Part shown: positions 36,839-46,032 of the stretch, in pieces | Layout of the letters: each line of letters opens with the position of its first letter | Numbering within the stretch: position 1 is the first letter of the stretch | Assembly (NCBI GenBank): GCA_026388185.1 | Contig: JAPLKG010000004.1 | Location: forward strand, 1-64,000 | Direction of reading: 5' to 3' | Source: Candidatus Eisenbacteria bacterium | GTDB taxonomy: Bacteria > Eisenbacteria > RBG-16-71-46 > JAFGJU01 | Length of the DNA: 64,000 bases | Translations under genes and position numbers: made by a program | Notes under the pieces: generated by a model | Databases searched by the model: none | What the model was told of the DNA's origin: nothing | What the model saw: the letters and a program-made list of their open reading frames with translations, nothing else

Positions 36839-37905
36839 TGGCCATCTTTGAAGACATTCAAAACATAAAAGCCAGGTTCGATGAGCTCACGCATAAGCTT
36901 GCCGACCCTGCCGTGCTTTCCGATTCCAATCGGCTCAGAGAGGTGGCGAAGGAACGGGGTGGACTGGAGCCGATTGTGCAAAAATGGAACGAGTACAGCG
37001 CGCTGGCGCAGAGCATCGCGGACGACAAGCAAATCATAGAGAGCTCGAAGGACCAAGAGCTGGTCGCGATAGCAAGGGGAGAAGTGGAAGAGCTTCGGGC
37101 GAGGCTCGAAGCTCTCGACAGGGAGCTCAGAGAACTTCTTGTGCCGAAGGATCCCAACGACGAACGCAACGTGATTGTTGAGATAAGAGCCGGTACGGGA
37201 GGAGAAGAAGCGGCCCTTTTTGCCGCAGACCTCTCCAGAATGTACATGAAATACGCCGAGTCAAAGGGTTGGAAGATTGAGATAATGGACACGAGCCCTA
37301 CCGGCGTGGGCGGTCTCAAGGAGATCATATTCCTCGTGGAAGGCAAGGGAGCCTTCAGCCACCTAAAATACGAGAGCGGCGTTCACAGGGTCCAGCGCGT
37401 GCCCGCCACCGAGGCGAGCGGGCGTATCCATACCTCTGCGGTTACCGTGGCCATATTGCCTGAAGCCAAGGAGGTAGAAGTGGAAATAGACCCGAAGGAT
37501 CTCGAGACCGACGTCTTTCGTTCCTCCGGGCCCGGCGGACAGAGCGTGAATACGGCCGATTCGGCCGTGAGGATACGACACCTACCGACAGGCCTTGTCG
37601 TTCAGTGCCAGGACGAGAGATCTCAACTCAAGAACAAAGCCAAAGCGCTGAAAGTCTTGAGAGCAAGACTCCTTGCGATGAAACAGCAGGAACAGGAACT
37701 GGAAATCGCGAAATCCAGGCGAGCTCAGGTCTCTTCCGGAGATCGAAGTGCCAAGATACGGACTTACAATTTCCCTCAGGGACGGGTGACCGACCACAGG
37801 ATAGGTCTGACTCTCTACAGGTTGGCCGACATGTTGGAAGGCCACCTGGATGAGCTCATGGAAGCCCTCAGGGCGGCGAGGGACAAACTCCAGCCGGCGG
37901 CGTAG
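36838..37905 (+). CDS. prfA: peptide chain release factor 1
   Basis: 355 residues. Recognises UAA and UAG and releases the peptide. The GGQ loop is in RSSGPGGQSVN and the codon-reading tripeptide is PAT in RVQRVPATEASGR, which marks RF1 rather than RF2. The ATG overlaps the DUF1385 stop (TGATG). Confidence 0.97.
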   Translation: MAIFEDIQNIKARFDELTHKLADPAVLSDSNRLREVAKERGGLEPIVQKWNEYSALAQSIADDKQIIESSKDQELVAIARGEVEELRARLEALDRELRELLVPKDPNDERNVIVEIRAGTGGEEAALFAADLSRMYMKYAESKGWKIEIMDTSPTGVGGLKEIIFLVEGKGAFSHLKYESGVHRVQRVPATEASGRIHTSAVTVAILPEAKEVEVEIDPKDLETDVFRSSGPGGQSVNTADSAVRIRHLPTGLVVQCQDERSQLKNKAKALKVLRARLLAMKQQEQELEIAKSRRAQVSSGDRSAKIRTYNFPQGRVTDHRIGLTLYRLADMLEGHLDELMEALRAARDKLQPAA

Positions 37906-37996
37906 CGCAAGACCCAAGGTAGTCTCGCAGAGCAAGCGCTGGAATCCATCTTCCGCGACTGCGCGTCTCTAAGATCACCTTCGAGGCCAACGAAGC

Positions 37997-38854
37997 TTGC
38001 GAATATCCGAATTCCTATCCACCGCAGCGCAGATCCTTCGGCAAGCCGGCGTCGACAGCCCCCGATTGGAAGCAGAGCTTCTCCTTGCGACGGCGCTTGG
38101 TATCGAGAGGAAGAGACTTTTTCTTGAGGCGAACGCTCTGCTCACAAACGCCGAGGTCACAAAAGCGAACGAACTCGTCGAGCTCAGAGCCGCGCGTTTT
38201 CCTCTGCAATACATAACCGGGAAAATCGAGTTCCTCGGCCTTGAGTTTTCGGTGAGGCCCGGTGTCTTTATTCCGCGGCCCGAGACGGAGCTTCTCGTAG
38301 TCGAGGCCGGGGCGCTCCTGTCCGGACTTGTTTCACCCGTCGTTTTGGACGTGGGCACTGGGAGCGGAGTGATCGCGATCGCTCTTGCGGTCGGCAGTCC
38401 GACGGCGCAAGTTCATGCCCTCGACGTTTCGGCCAGGGCAATCGAGGTTGCCGGGACCAACGCCGTCAAGCACGGTGTGGCCGACAGGGTCTCTCTTCGC
38501 CTCGGGGATTTCTCTTCCGTAATCGGGCCGGAATTTACTCCGGGTACCGCGGACCTCATAGTGTCAAACCCTCCCTACGTACCGAGTTCTCAGATTCCCT
38601 CCCTCGCCCCGGAGATCAGTAAGCACGAACCGATCGAGGCACTCGACGGGGGACCGGACGGGCTCTTGTTTGTCCGCGCAATCCTCGGGTGGGCCGCGAC
38701 TTTGCTGAAGCCGGGACGTTGGGTATTACTCGAGATGGGGGCGGGCCAAGCGGAAGCTGCAAGAGAAATCGCCACTTCAGTGGGTCTCGCAAACGTGCGA
38801 ACAGTCAGGGATCTGGCGGGAATCGATAGGGTGCTTGTCGCACGAAGGGTGTAG
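37997..38854 (+). CDS. prmC: release factor glutamine methyltransferase
   Basis: 285 residues from TTG. Methylates the Gln of the GGQ loop in RF1 and RF2, so it works on the product of the gene just upstream. SAM motif VLDVGTGSGVIAIALA, substrate motif IVSNPPYVP and the N-terminal helical domain with PLQYITGKIEFLGLEF are intact. Confidence 0.95.
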   Translation: MRISEFLSTAAQILRQAGVDSPRLEAELLLATALGIERKRLFLEANALLTNAEVTKANELVELRAARFPLQYITGKIEFLGLEFSVRPGVFIPRPETELLVVEAGALLSGLVSPVVLDVGTGSGVIAIALAVGSPTAQVHALDVSARAIEVAGTNAVKHGVADRVSLRLGDFSSVIGPEFTPGTADLIVSNPPYVPSSQIPSLAPEISKHEPIEALDGGPDGLLFVRAILGWAATLLKPGRWVLLEMGAGQAEAAREIATSVGLANVRTVRDLAGIDRVLVARRV

Positions 38855-38868
38855 GTCGAAGCCCGCAA

Positions 38869-38897
38869 TTGCGGCCCCACAAGCGTTGTGCTAACAT
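38869..38897 (+). promoter_or_regulatory. possible promoter of murA
   Basis: TTGCGG (38869-38874), 17 bases, TAACAT (38892-38897). The -35 matches the consensus at only three positions. It lies in the palindrome CCGCAATTGCGG. Confidence 0.35.
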
Positions 38898-38961
38898 CGT
38901 GAGCCTATGACAGCCTGAATGCCCCGTTAGGATTTCGTTCTCAATCCGCGGAGAAATTGAA

Positions 38962-40215
38962 ATGCAGAAAATAGTCGTCGAGGGAGGCAACAGACTCAGA
39001 GGAAAGGTCGAAATAGCAGGATCGAAGAACGCCACTCTGCCCATCATGGCCGCCACCCTTCTGGCTTCTGGAACAAGCGTCCTCACTAACGTTCCCTCGC
39101 TCAAAGACGTGACGACGATGAAAGAAATGCTGGAAACACTCGGGAGTAAGGTGTCTCTCAAGGACAAGAGGCTCGCGATCGACTCCAGCGGATGCGATTC
39201 GTACGACGCGCCGTACGAACTCGTGAAGACGATGCGCGCCTCCATCTACGTTCTCGGCCCGTTGCTTGCGCGTTTCAAGAGAGCCCGAGTCTCGTTGCCG
39301 GGCGGATGCGCGTGGGGCCCGAGACCCGTGGATCTTCACATAAAGGCGATGCAAGAGCTTGGCGCGCGCATAAGCATAGAGCACGGCTACATCGTGGCTG
39401 AAGCGAAGCAATTGAAAGGAAAAGAGATTCACTTCGAGATTTCCAGCGTGGGCGCGACCGGCAACGCCATGATGGCGGCGTGCCTCGCCAAGGGCAAAAC
39501 GGTCCTTCACAACGCGGCGTGTGAGCCCGAGATAGAGGCCCTGGGTCTTTTTCTCAGCAAGATGGGTGCGGAGATTTCGGGGGCGGGGACCAAGATAGTC
39601 GAAATCGAGGGAGTCAAATCCCTGAGGCCCGCCCAGGCGGCGATTATTCCCGACAGGATTGAGGCGGGGACCTACATGGTTGCGGCGGCGATCACGAAAG
39701 GTACCGTGCGCATCGAAAACTGCAATCCCGCTCACTGTGCGTCTGTGATTTCCAAGTTGACCGAATGCGGCGCCGCTGTCATGCACGAGGATTCGGAGCT
39801 AGTCGTGTCCGCAAGCAGAAGGCCCGAGTGCCTGTCGGTAACGACGGCGCCTTACCCTGGATTCCCTACCGACATGCAGGCTCAGATGATGGCGCTCATG
39901 TGCGTGGCTCGGGGGACCAGCGTCTTTGTCGACAGCATCTACAAGGATCGCTTCACTCACGTGCCCGAGTTGAGGAGAATGAGCGCCGTTATAGAGGTCG
40001 AAGGAAACGTGGCCACCGTGAAGGGAATGCGCAAATTGAGCGCCGCACAGGTCATGGCCACTGACCTGAGGGCCAGCGCCGCGCTCGTGCTTACGGGGCT
40101 CGTGGCGGAAGGAAGAACGGAAATCTCCAGGATCTACCATATCGACAGAGGCTACGAGGCAGTCGAAAAGAAGCTTTCCAGCCTGGGTGCCAAGATCTGG
40201 CGCGAGGAGGAATGA
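38962..40215 (+). CDS. murA: UDP-N-acetylglucosamine 1-carboxyvinyltransferase
   Basis: 417 residues. First committed step of peptidoglycan synthesis: transfers enolpyruvate from PEP to UDP-GlcNAc. The N-terminal IAGSKNATLPIMAATLL and the fosfomycin-reactive Cys in LPGGCAWGPRPVDLH are intact (Cys, not Asp, so fosfomycin sensitivity is expected). The protein is a single unbroken EPSP-synthase fold. Confidence 0.97.
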   Translation: MQKIVVEGGNRLRGKVEIAGSKNATLPIMAATLLASGTSVLTNVPSLKDVTTMKEMLETLGSKVSLKDKRLAIDSSGCDSYDAPYELVKTMRASIYVLGPLLARFKRARVSLPGGCAWGPRPVDLHIKAMQELGARISIEHGYIVAEAKQLKGKEIHFEISSVGATGNAMMAACLAKGKTVLHNAACEPEIEALGLFLSKMGAEISGAGTKIVEIEGVKSLRPAQAAIIPDRIEAGTYMVAAAITKGTVRIENCNPAHCASVISKLTECGAAVMHEDSELVVSASRRPECLSVTTAPYPGFPTDMQAQMMALMCVARGTSVFVDSIYKDRFTHVPELRRMSAVIEVEGNVATVKGMRKLSAAQVMATDLRASAALVLTGLVAEGRTEISRIYHIDRGYEAVEKKLSSLGAKIWREEE

Positions 40216-40259
40216 CGGGGGCCGACGGCCGATCGTGCGCCTCCGCCTGGTAACACTTG

Positions 40260-42176
40260 ATGTCCAGAAAAAGCGTAGTCATAGGGACTGCAGGTCACAT
40301 CGATCACGGGAAAACGGCCCTCGTGAGGCTGCTCACCGGTATTGATACGGACCGATTGAAAGAAGAGAAAGAAAGAGGCATTTCAATCGACCTCGGTTTT
40401 GCGCATCTTTCCCTTCCCTCCGGCATAGAGGCCGGGATAGTGGACGTGCCGGGGCATGAACGTTTCGTGCGAAACATGCTGGCCGGAGCCGGCGGCATCG
40501 ACATCGTTCTATTCATCGTGGCTGCGGACGAAGGCGTGATGCCGCAGACTCTAGAGCATCTCAACATAGTCAATATACTTCGCGTCCACGGCGGCGTAGT
40601 TGCCCTCACCAAGATTGACCTCGTCGACGCCGCCTGGGTGGAGATGGTTCGTGCGGACGTGGCGTCGCTTGTCGCAGGCACGGTGCTCGAAAATGCACCC
40701 ATTGTTTCCGTCTCTTCCACCTCGGGAGAGGGAAAAGAGCAGATTGTGAAGGCTCTCGATGCGGCTGCCGGCAAGGTCCCGGAAGTTTCGACTGCCGACT
40801 TTGTTCGGCTGCCGATTGATAGGGTCTTCACCGTCGAGGGGTTCGGGACGGTGGTCACCGGCACGCTCTGGAGCGGTCGAATCAAGGTCGGAGACAATCT
40901 GGAAGTAATTCCCCGGGACAAGAAGGTCAGAGTCAGAAACGTTCAGGTTTTTGGAAGAGACGTACCAGACGTGCTCGCGGGTCAGAGAGTGGCGCTCGCC
41001 CTGCATCCGATCTCTCGTGAAGAGCTGGTACGCGGAGACTGGCTTGTGACACCGGGGGCCGCGAGTCCCACGTCTATGGTTGACGTGAGATTCGAGTTTC
41101 TCAAAGATGCTCCCAGGCCCCTCAGGACCAAGAGCAGACTCAGGTTTCATCTGGGGGCGAGCGAAGTCATCGGCAGAATCTATTTTCTCGATAGGGAAGA
41201 GCTGAGATCCGGAGAGAGTTCGTTTGCGCAGTTGAGACTCGAATCTCCAGTTCTGACGGCGGAAAGCGACCGATTTGTGATTCGTTCCTACTCTCCACAG
41301 ATCACCATCGGCGGAGGCAATGTCCTTGTCTCTCACAGTTCGAAGCACAAGAGTGGCGACACGGGCGCGGTCGATACCCTCACGCTCATCGAGCGCGGTT
41401 CTCCTCTGGAAAGAGTGGAGCACGCGGTCAGGGTTTCGGCAGAGAAGGGAGTGGACATTTCTGCACTTCCACGCCTGGCCGGCGTCGAGGCTTCGCGAGT
41501 GGACGAAGCCCTGCGGATGCTGAGCGAAGAAGGGAGACTGCACGCGGCCGGAAACGTCTTTCTGCATCGTGATTCTCTCCACGCGCTCATGGATGAGGTC
41601 GCCGGCTGCCTCAGGGAATATCAAGAACAACATAGGTCCAGGTGGGGAATGACGAAGGGAGAGCTCAGGAACAGATTCGGAAGAATCTCCGGCGACGTTT
41701 TTTCGAGCGTTCTTGATGGCCTGGTGGCAGAGAGGAAGCTCTTCGTCAAGGAAGACAAATTCAGAATGGACTCCCCCGGCTTCAGTCTTTCCGAGGAAGA
41801 GACTCGGCTCAAGAACCAGATCGAACAGAGGCTCGCGCAAGCCGGCTTCAACGTACCTTCCGTGAAGGAACTCGCGCCTCCCGAGAGGCAGCGTGAGGCC
41901 GGCGATCTCCTGCAGATTCTCGTCGAGGAGGGGAAGGTCGTCAAGGTGACGGCGGAGCTGTTTTTCCATTCGGCGGCGCTGACGGAAGCGGAAAAGCGCG
42001 TCAGAGAATTCCTCTCGAAGAACGAAAAACTCCAGGTCGCCGACTTCAAGGATTTGATAGGCGTGACGAGGAAGTTCGCGGTCCCGATTCTCGAACATTT
42101 TGACAGGAAGGGCATAACGAGGAGACAGGGAGACGTGAGGGTCGCCGCGGATGCTAGAGCGACGGGTCGAGGGTAG
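40260..42176 (+). CDS. selB: selenocysteine-specific elongation factor SelB
   Basis: 638 residues. Carries Sec-tRNA to UGA codons marked by a SECIS element. G1 is [15 protein letters not shown]2 lies in [14 protein letters not shown]3 is [10 protein letters not shown] and G4 is [11 protein letters not shown]-Tu-like domains 2-3 and the C-terminal winged-helix array (~370-638) that binds the SECIS are present, so it is full length. No selA, selC or selD and no recognisable selenoprotein lies in this window. Next to it, ispG starts right after the stop codon. Confidence 0.95.
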   Translation: MSRKSVVIGTAGHIDHGKTALVRLLTGIDTDRLKEEKERGISIDLGFAHLSLPSGIEAGIVDVPGHERFVRNMLAGAGGIDIVLFIVAADEGVMPQTLEHLNIVNILRVHGGVVALTKIDLVDAAWVEMVRADVASLVAGTVLENAPIVSVSSTSGEGKEQIVKALDAAAGKVPEVSTADFVRLPIDRVFTVEGFGTVVTGTLWSGRIKVGDNLEVIPRDKKVRVRNVQVFGRDVPDVLAGQRVALALHPISREELVRGDWLVTPGAASPTSMVDVRFEFLKDAPRPLRTKSRLRFHLGASEVIGRIYFLDREELRSGESSFAQLRLESPVLTAESDRFVIRSYSPQITIGGGNVLVSHSSKHKSGDTGAVDTLTLIERGSPLERVEHAVRVSAEKGVDISALPRLAGVEASRVDEALRMLSEEGRLHAAGNVFLHRDSLHALMDEVAGCLREYQEQHRSRWGMTKGELRNRFGRISGDVFSSVLDGLVAERKLFVKEDKFRMDSPGFSLSEEETRLKNQIEQRLAQAGFNVPSVKELAPPERQREAGDLLQILVEEGKVVKVTAELFFHSAALTEAEKRVREFLSKNEKLQVADFKDLIGVTRKFAVPILEHFDRKGITRRQGDVRVAADARATGRG

Positions 42177-43337
42177 ATGGTCGTGAAGAAAGAAGGGTCA
42201 ACGCACCGTGGTGGGAGGCCGCTCCGCGGCGGGAAACCACTCCTGGAGCGCAGAAAATCGTTGCCCGTGAGAGTCGGCAACGTCATCGTTGGTGGGGGCG
42301 CCCCCATTGTTGTTGAATCAATGACAAAGACGGACACGCGCGACGTTGCCGCAACGGTAAGACAGATTCGCGCGCTTGAGCGGGCAGGTTGCGAGCTCGT
42401 GAGGGTGGCGGTGCCCGACCGGAGAGCCGCGAGCAGTCTGGGGAAGATAGTGTCGCGCTCGAGAATACCAATAGTCGCAGATATTCATTTTGATCACAGG
42501 CTGGCGCTCATTTCGCTTGAGGAAGGCGTGGCGGGAATAAGATTGAATCCGGGCAATATCACGAATCGAAAACGAATCGAAGAAGTGGTCCGTTCCGCCG
42601 CTTCCAAGAGAGTCTCCATCAGGATTGGCGTGAATGCCGGCTCACTTCCGAGGAGGCTCATCGCCCGCCCCGGTGGTGACGCCGTCCACGAGGCCATGGT
42701 AGAGAGCGCCGTGGAGCACATCGGCATCTTGGAGGACGTTGGTTTCAGAAGCATCATTGTGTCGGTCAAATCGGCCGACGTTGCCACCACGATACTGGCT
42801 AACAGGGAACTGGCATCTCGTGTCGATTACCCTCTTCACATCGGTATCACGGAATCCGGCACAATGCTTAGAGGTTCCGTCGTCTCCGCGGCGGGGATCG
42901 CGATTCTTCTTTCGGAAGGTATCGGCGATGCCGTGAGAGTGTCACTCGCGGCGAATCCCGGTAGGGAGGTCGAAGTCGCCTTTCACGTGTTGAAAGGCCT
43001 TGGGTTGCGGGCGGCGGGCCCAACGGTGATATGCTGTCCAACTTGCGGTAGATGCGAGATAGACATACAGAAAATCGCGGCGGCGGTTGAGAGAAAAGTG
43101 AAGGGTCTCAAGCATCCGGTCAGGATTGCCGTGATGGGGTGTGCCGTCAACGGACCCGGCGAAGCGAGGGACGCCGACGTGGGTGTGGCAGGGGGAAAGG
43201 GTGAGGGGCTTCTTTTCAGGAGGGGAGTGATCGTGGGCAAGGTCAAAGAGAAGGGGGTCGTCGAGGCCCTCATTGCGCTCGTGAGGCTTTTTGTAGAGGA
43301 GGAAACGCCTGGCGGGACAAGGGGTTGGAATCAATGA
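42177..43337 (+). CDS. ispG: 4-hydroxy-3-methylbut-2-enyl diphosphate synthase
   Basis: 386 residues; the ATG is adjacent to the selB stop. Reductive step of the MEP pathway, converting MEcPP to HMBPP with a 4Fe-4S cluster. Cluster Cys are in CPTCGRCEID and in VMGCAVNGPGEA. An N-terminal extension of ~35 residues is basic. The window also has ispD and ispF, 20 kb away. Confidence 0.95.
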   Translation: MVVKKEGSTHRGGRPLRGGKPLLERRKSLPVRVGNVIVGGGAPIVVESMTKTDTRDVAATVRQIRALERAGCELVRVAVPDRRAASSLGKIVSRSRIPIVADIHFDHRLALISLEEGVAGIRLNPGNITNRKRIEEVVRSAASKRVSIRIGVNAGSLPRRLIARPGGDAVHEAMVESAVEHIGILEDVGFRSIIVSVKSADVATTILANRELASRVDYPLHIGITESGTMLRGSVVSAAGIAILLSEGIGDAVRVSLAANPGREVEVAFHVLKGLGLRAAGPTVICCPTCGRCEIDIQKIAAAVERKVKGLKHPVRIAVMGCAVNGPGEARDADVGVAGGKGEGLLFRRGVIVGKVKEKGVVEALIALVRLFVEEETPGGTRGWNQ

Positions 43338-43660
43338 CACTAGCGTCAATAGTCAGCCTGTTGCCGAACTCATCATTTTAGGCGTTGCATCTCTTGGTTT
43401 CTGTTATCATCTGGATTGTGGAACAGCAAAGTAGAAATAGGAAGCAGCTCATGGGTACCCTGGGAAGAGAGTTGGGTCTGATGATTCAGGGTAGTTTGGT
43501 GAAGATCAGGGCGCTGTGGCAAGCCGACTTGTGCGTGCGCACACGACCGCAGGCGTGGACACCGACGAAGTGCTCCTGCTGCAGGTATTCCAGGGAGTAC
43601 TACGAACCGGCGAGTCTGGATTTATAGACGATCGTATGGTATTCTTTGCGGGGGTGCTTT
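43338..43660. other. intergenic region
   Basis: I see no gene or RNA here. A possible extended -10 (TGTTATCAT) occurs near 43399-43407, 255 bases before the next gene. Confidence 0.3.
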
Positions 43661-44707
43661 TTGCAGGACACAAACTTCGATGTCTCAGGTCTTTCGTTAG
43701 TCTCAGCGCATTCCCTAGACGAGAAGCTGTTGCTCGACTTCTACGACAGGATGTACGGCGAACGAGGTCGTGCTCTTGCGCGCGTCTGGAAGTGGCTCAG
43801 TCGGCCCGGATTTCGCGATTGGGCTGGGCCTATAGTCGCCTTGCAGAACGGTCGGATAGTGGCGCACCTCGCGCTTGTGCCTTTCCGTCTTTCCTTTGAT
43901 GGACAGCTTCGCGTTGTGATCCGGGGCGGTGATTTAGCTGTGTTACCGGAAATGCGAGGACAGGGCCTCGCGATTCGCCTCCTTAGGAAACGGATGGAGA
44001 TCCCGACCTTGCACGTAGGGTGGCCGAACAAGAAAGCAATAGGCATATATTGGAAAACACAATGGAGTGAATCGCGAGATTCATATCTGCATTTCTATCT
44101 CTTGAGGCCGTTCGACCATCCGAGATTCATCGGTTCCATTTCCCCTGCGCTGCGCGGAATGCTTAATGCTCCGAGCAAACAGTTCTTAAGATTGCTCTAT
44201 CGCCCGTACGCTTCCTCCGTCAAGGGCTTAAGCCCTGTGAACCCAACACTCGCTTCCGTGGCACGCTTGGTGACGAATTCCCCCGTCCCGAACGGGCTTC
44301 TGCAGTCGGTTCACGATGAAGAATATCTGAGATGGCGGTTGATAGAATCGCCAGAGGCCTCCAGGTACAAGATCTTCAACGTCGGTGACCTTGCTATGGC
44401 GGTGAAACTGTGCGAGAAGCGTGGCCACAAGTACATCGACCTCCTGTGTGTGCCCTCCGGCTGCAGCGGGCGCGACACAAGACTTCTCATTTCAACACTC
44501 GCAATCTGGGGCATGAAAGAAGGCTACTCGTACCTTCGCTATTATACCAACAGCAGAAGCGTCACGGAGTACTTGCGCCGGTCACTGTGGGGCATAGTGA
44601 AGCGTAGCGATTTTGTATTTCACTCTCCTGACCGAAGTCTCGCGGAGAAGCTGAGGAAGTCGCAATGGCATCTAGAGCTCATAGAAGGTGACTTCGAGGA
44701 GTTCTGA
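43661..44707 (+). CDS. GNAT-like acyltransferase
   Basis: About 348 residues. The TTG at 43661 with GGGGGTG upstream is chosen; the frame opens at 43646. The N-terminal half has a GNAT core (IVALQNGRIVAHLALVPFRL, then GDLAVLPEMRGQGLAIRLLR, the acetyl-CoA loop). The C-terminal half (EYLRWRLIESPEASRYKIF; TSRSVTEYL-like region) is similar to the second fold of FemAB/MPTase-like double-GNAT proteins. It is followed 2 bases later by a polysaccharide deacetylase, so modification of a surface sugar or lipid is likely. Confidence 0.7.
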   Translation: MQDTNFDVSGLSLVSAHSLDEKLLLDFYDRMYGERGRALARVWKWLSRPGFRDWAGPIVALQNGRIVAHLALVPFRLSFDGQLRVVIRGGDLAVLPEMRGQGLAIRLLRKRMEIPTLHVGWPNKKAIGIYWKTQWSESRDSYLHFYLLRPFDHPRFIGSISPALRGMLNAPSKQFLRLLYRPYASSVKGLSPVNPTLASVARLVTNSPVPNGLLQSVHDEEYLRWRLIESPEASRYKIFNVGDLAMAVKLCEKRGHKYIDLLCVPSGCSGRDTRLLISTLAIWGMKEGYSYLRYYTNSRSVTEYLRRSLWGIVKRSDFVFHSPDRSLAEKLRKSQWHLELIEGDFEEF

Positions 44708-44709
44708 AC

Positions 44710-45702
44710 TTGCATCCACTGAGTCTATTTGCCTCAACCAACCTGATACTTCTCTTCCACGCAGTGCCTTCAAAGGACTGGTTTGCCGACACTCTTCGCC
44801 GCGTCAGGCAGTTCTACAACTTCGTATCTGCTGAGGACATCGAGTTGTATTACTACGGTGGAGGGATCCTTGGCAACTCGTGTCACGTCACCTTTGACGA
44901 CGGCAAGCGCACTGTCTACGAGAATGCGTTGCCAGTACTCAAGGACATGAACATCCCTGCGACAGTGTTTGTCTCACCGAGGGTCGTTACCGAGGGTCGA
45001 AACTACTGGTTTCAGGAACTAAGGATAATCAGATCCATCATAGGAGATGCGGAAGTCAAGGAGGCGATATGTGACTCGATAGGGTGCAGTCTCGCGGATA
45101 TTCAGAAGTACCGTGTTCTTTCGATACTGAAGTGCATGAAGCTCGCTGATATAGCGAGCACGATCGACTCTCTCAAGGCAAGGCATGACATTAGGATTAA
45201 GGAACGGTTCAACATCAGCGTGGCCGAACTGCATGAGATGATTGATTCGGGCGTGTTTGCAGTCGGCGGCCACACGATGAACCACGCCATATTGAGCAAC
45301 GAAAGCGAGGAAACCGCGGAGAAGGAGATACGCGAATCCCTCGAAGGACTCTCTCGAATGACCTCCTCGCGCACCAGGTACTTCTCTTACCCCAATGGTT
45401 CGAAGCTGGACTATGGAGAGAGAGAAATTGCTATTCTCGGACGCAATGATATCAAGCTTACCTTCGCGTACAACACGGAATTCTTTGGCAAGAAGAGCAA
45501 TCCGATGTCCCTACCCCGAGCAGCGTTCGCAATATCAGGCAGCGGCGAGAACCCCGCGATAGTGCCCAAGATCTTGCTTGTGCCGATCTGGGAAGGAGTC
45601 CGGAGTCTTGTGAGACTTGGTCGGACCGAGGAACGGGAGAGGACTGAAATCAGAAGACATCTCCTGCTGCCCAGACACGGCTCGTCCTCTCACAGTGAAT
45701 GA
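44710..45702 (+). CDS. polysaccharide deacetylase (NodB-type)
   Basis: 330 residues from TTG with GAGGAG eight bases upstream. NodB motif 1 is VTFDDGKRT, motif 2 is GGHTMNHAIL (the metal-binding His pair), and motif 3 is FSYPNGS. These enzymes remove N-acetyl groups from envelope sugars. No signal peptide is obvious, as in cytoplasmic enzymes acting on lipid-linked precursors. Paired with the GNAT-like gene before it. Confidence 0.87.
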   Translation: MHPLSLFASTNLILLFHAVPSKDWFADTLRRVRQFYNFVSAEDIELYYYGGGILGNSCHVTFDDGKRTVYENALPVLKDMNIPATVFVSPRVVTEGRNYWFQELRIIRSIIGDAEVKEAICDSIGCSLADIQKYRVLSILKCMKLADIASTIDSLKARHDIRIKERFNISVAELHEMIDSGVFAVGGHTMNHAILSNESEETAEKEIRESLEGLSRMTSSRTRYFSYPNGSKLDYGEREIAILGRNDIKLTFAYNTEFFGKKSNPMSLPRAAFAISGSGENPAIVPKILLVPIWEGVRSLVRLGRTEERERTEIRRHLLLPRHGSSSHSE

Positions 45703-46032
45703 TAGTTAGATGAGGATACACCCAGCTTGTTTCTGCTCAAGCCCCCGATTTCCCCACAATACCGTACACAATTCCATCCTGATTTGGTGTTGCTTCTTGG
45801 CCAAAGACGTGATATCATTATGTTGGTTTGGGGTCGGTACGTGTTGACGGCGGATAGTATTATTAATTAGTTCACTCACGACGCCGGCGGAAAAACCAGA
45901 AGGTCGCCCACGACGGGTGATTCTGTATACTTTTCTTGACCGCATTCTGATGCGAAGACGATTTTTGTTACTCTGCCTGGGTAACAACAGCGTAAGGCGA
46001 CGTTGACGGTGGCAGGTCTCCGGAGGTTCATG
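45703..46032. other. intergenic region
   Basis: No gene is seen. An AT-rich stretch lies at about 45857-45871. I could not place a promoter with good spacing. Confidence 0.3.

Noticed and set aside
36838-37905. Release factor 2
   Set aside because: The tripeptide is PAT and no frameshift site is present, so it is RF1.
43385-43627. 80-residue frame before the GNAT-like gene
   Set aside because: No ribosome site, no motif and Cys/Arg-rich composition unlike its neighbours.
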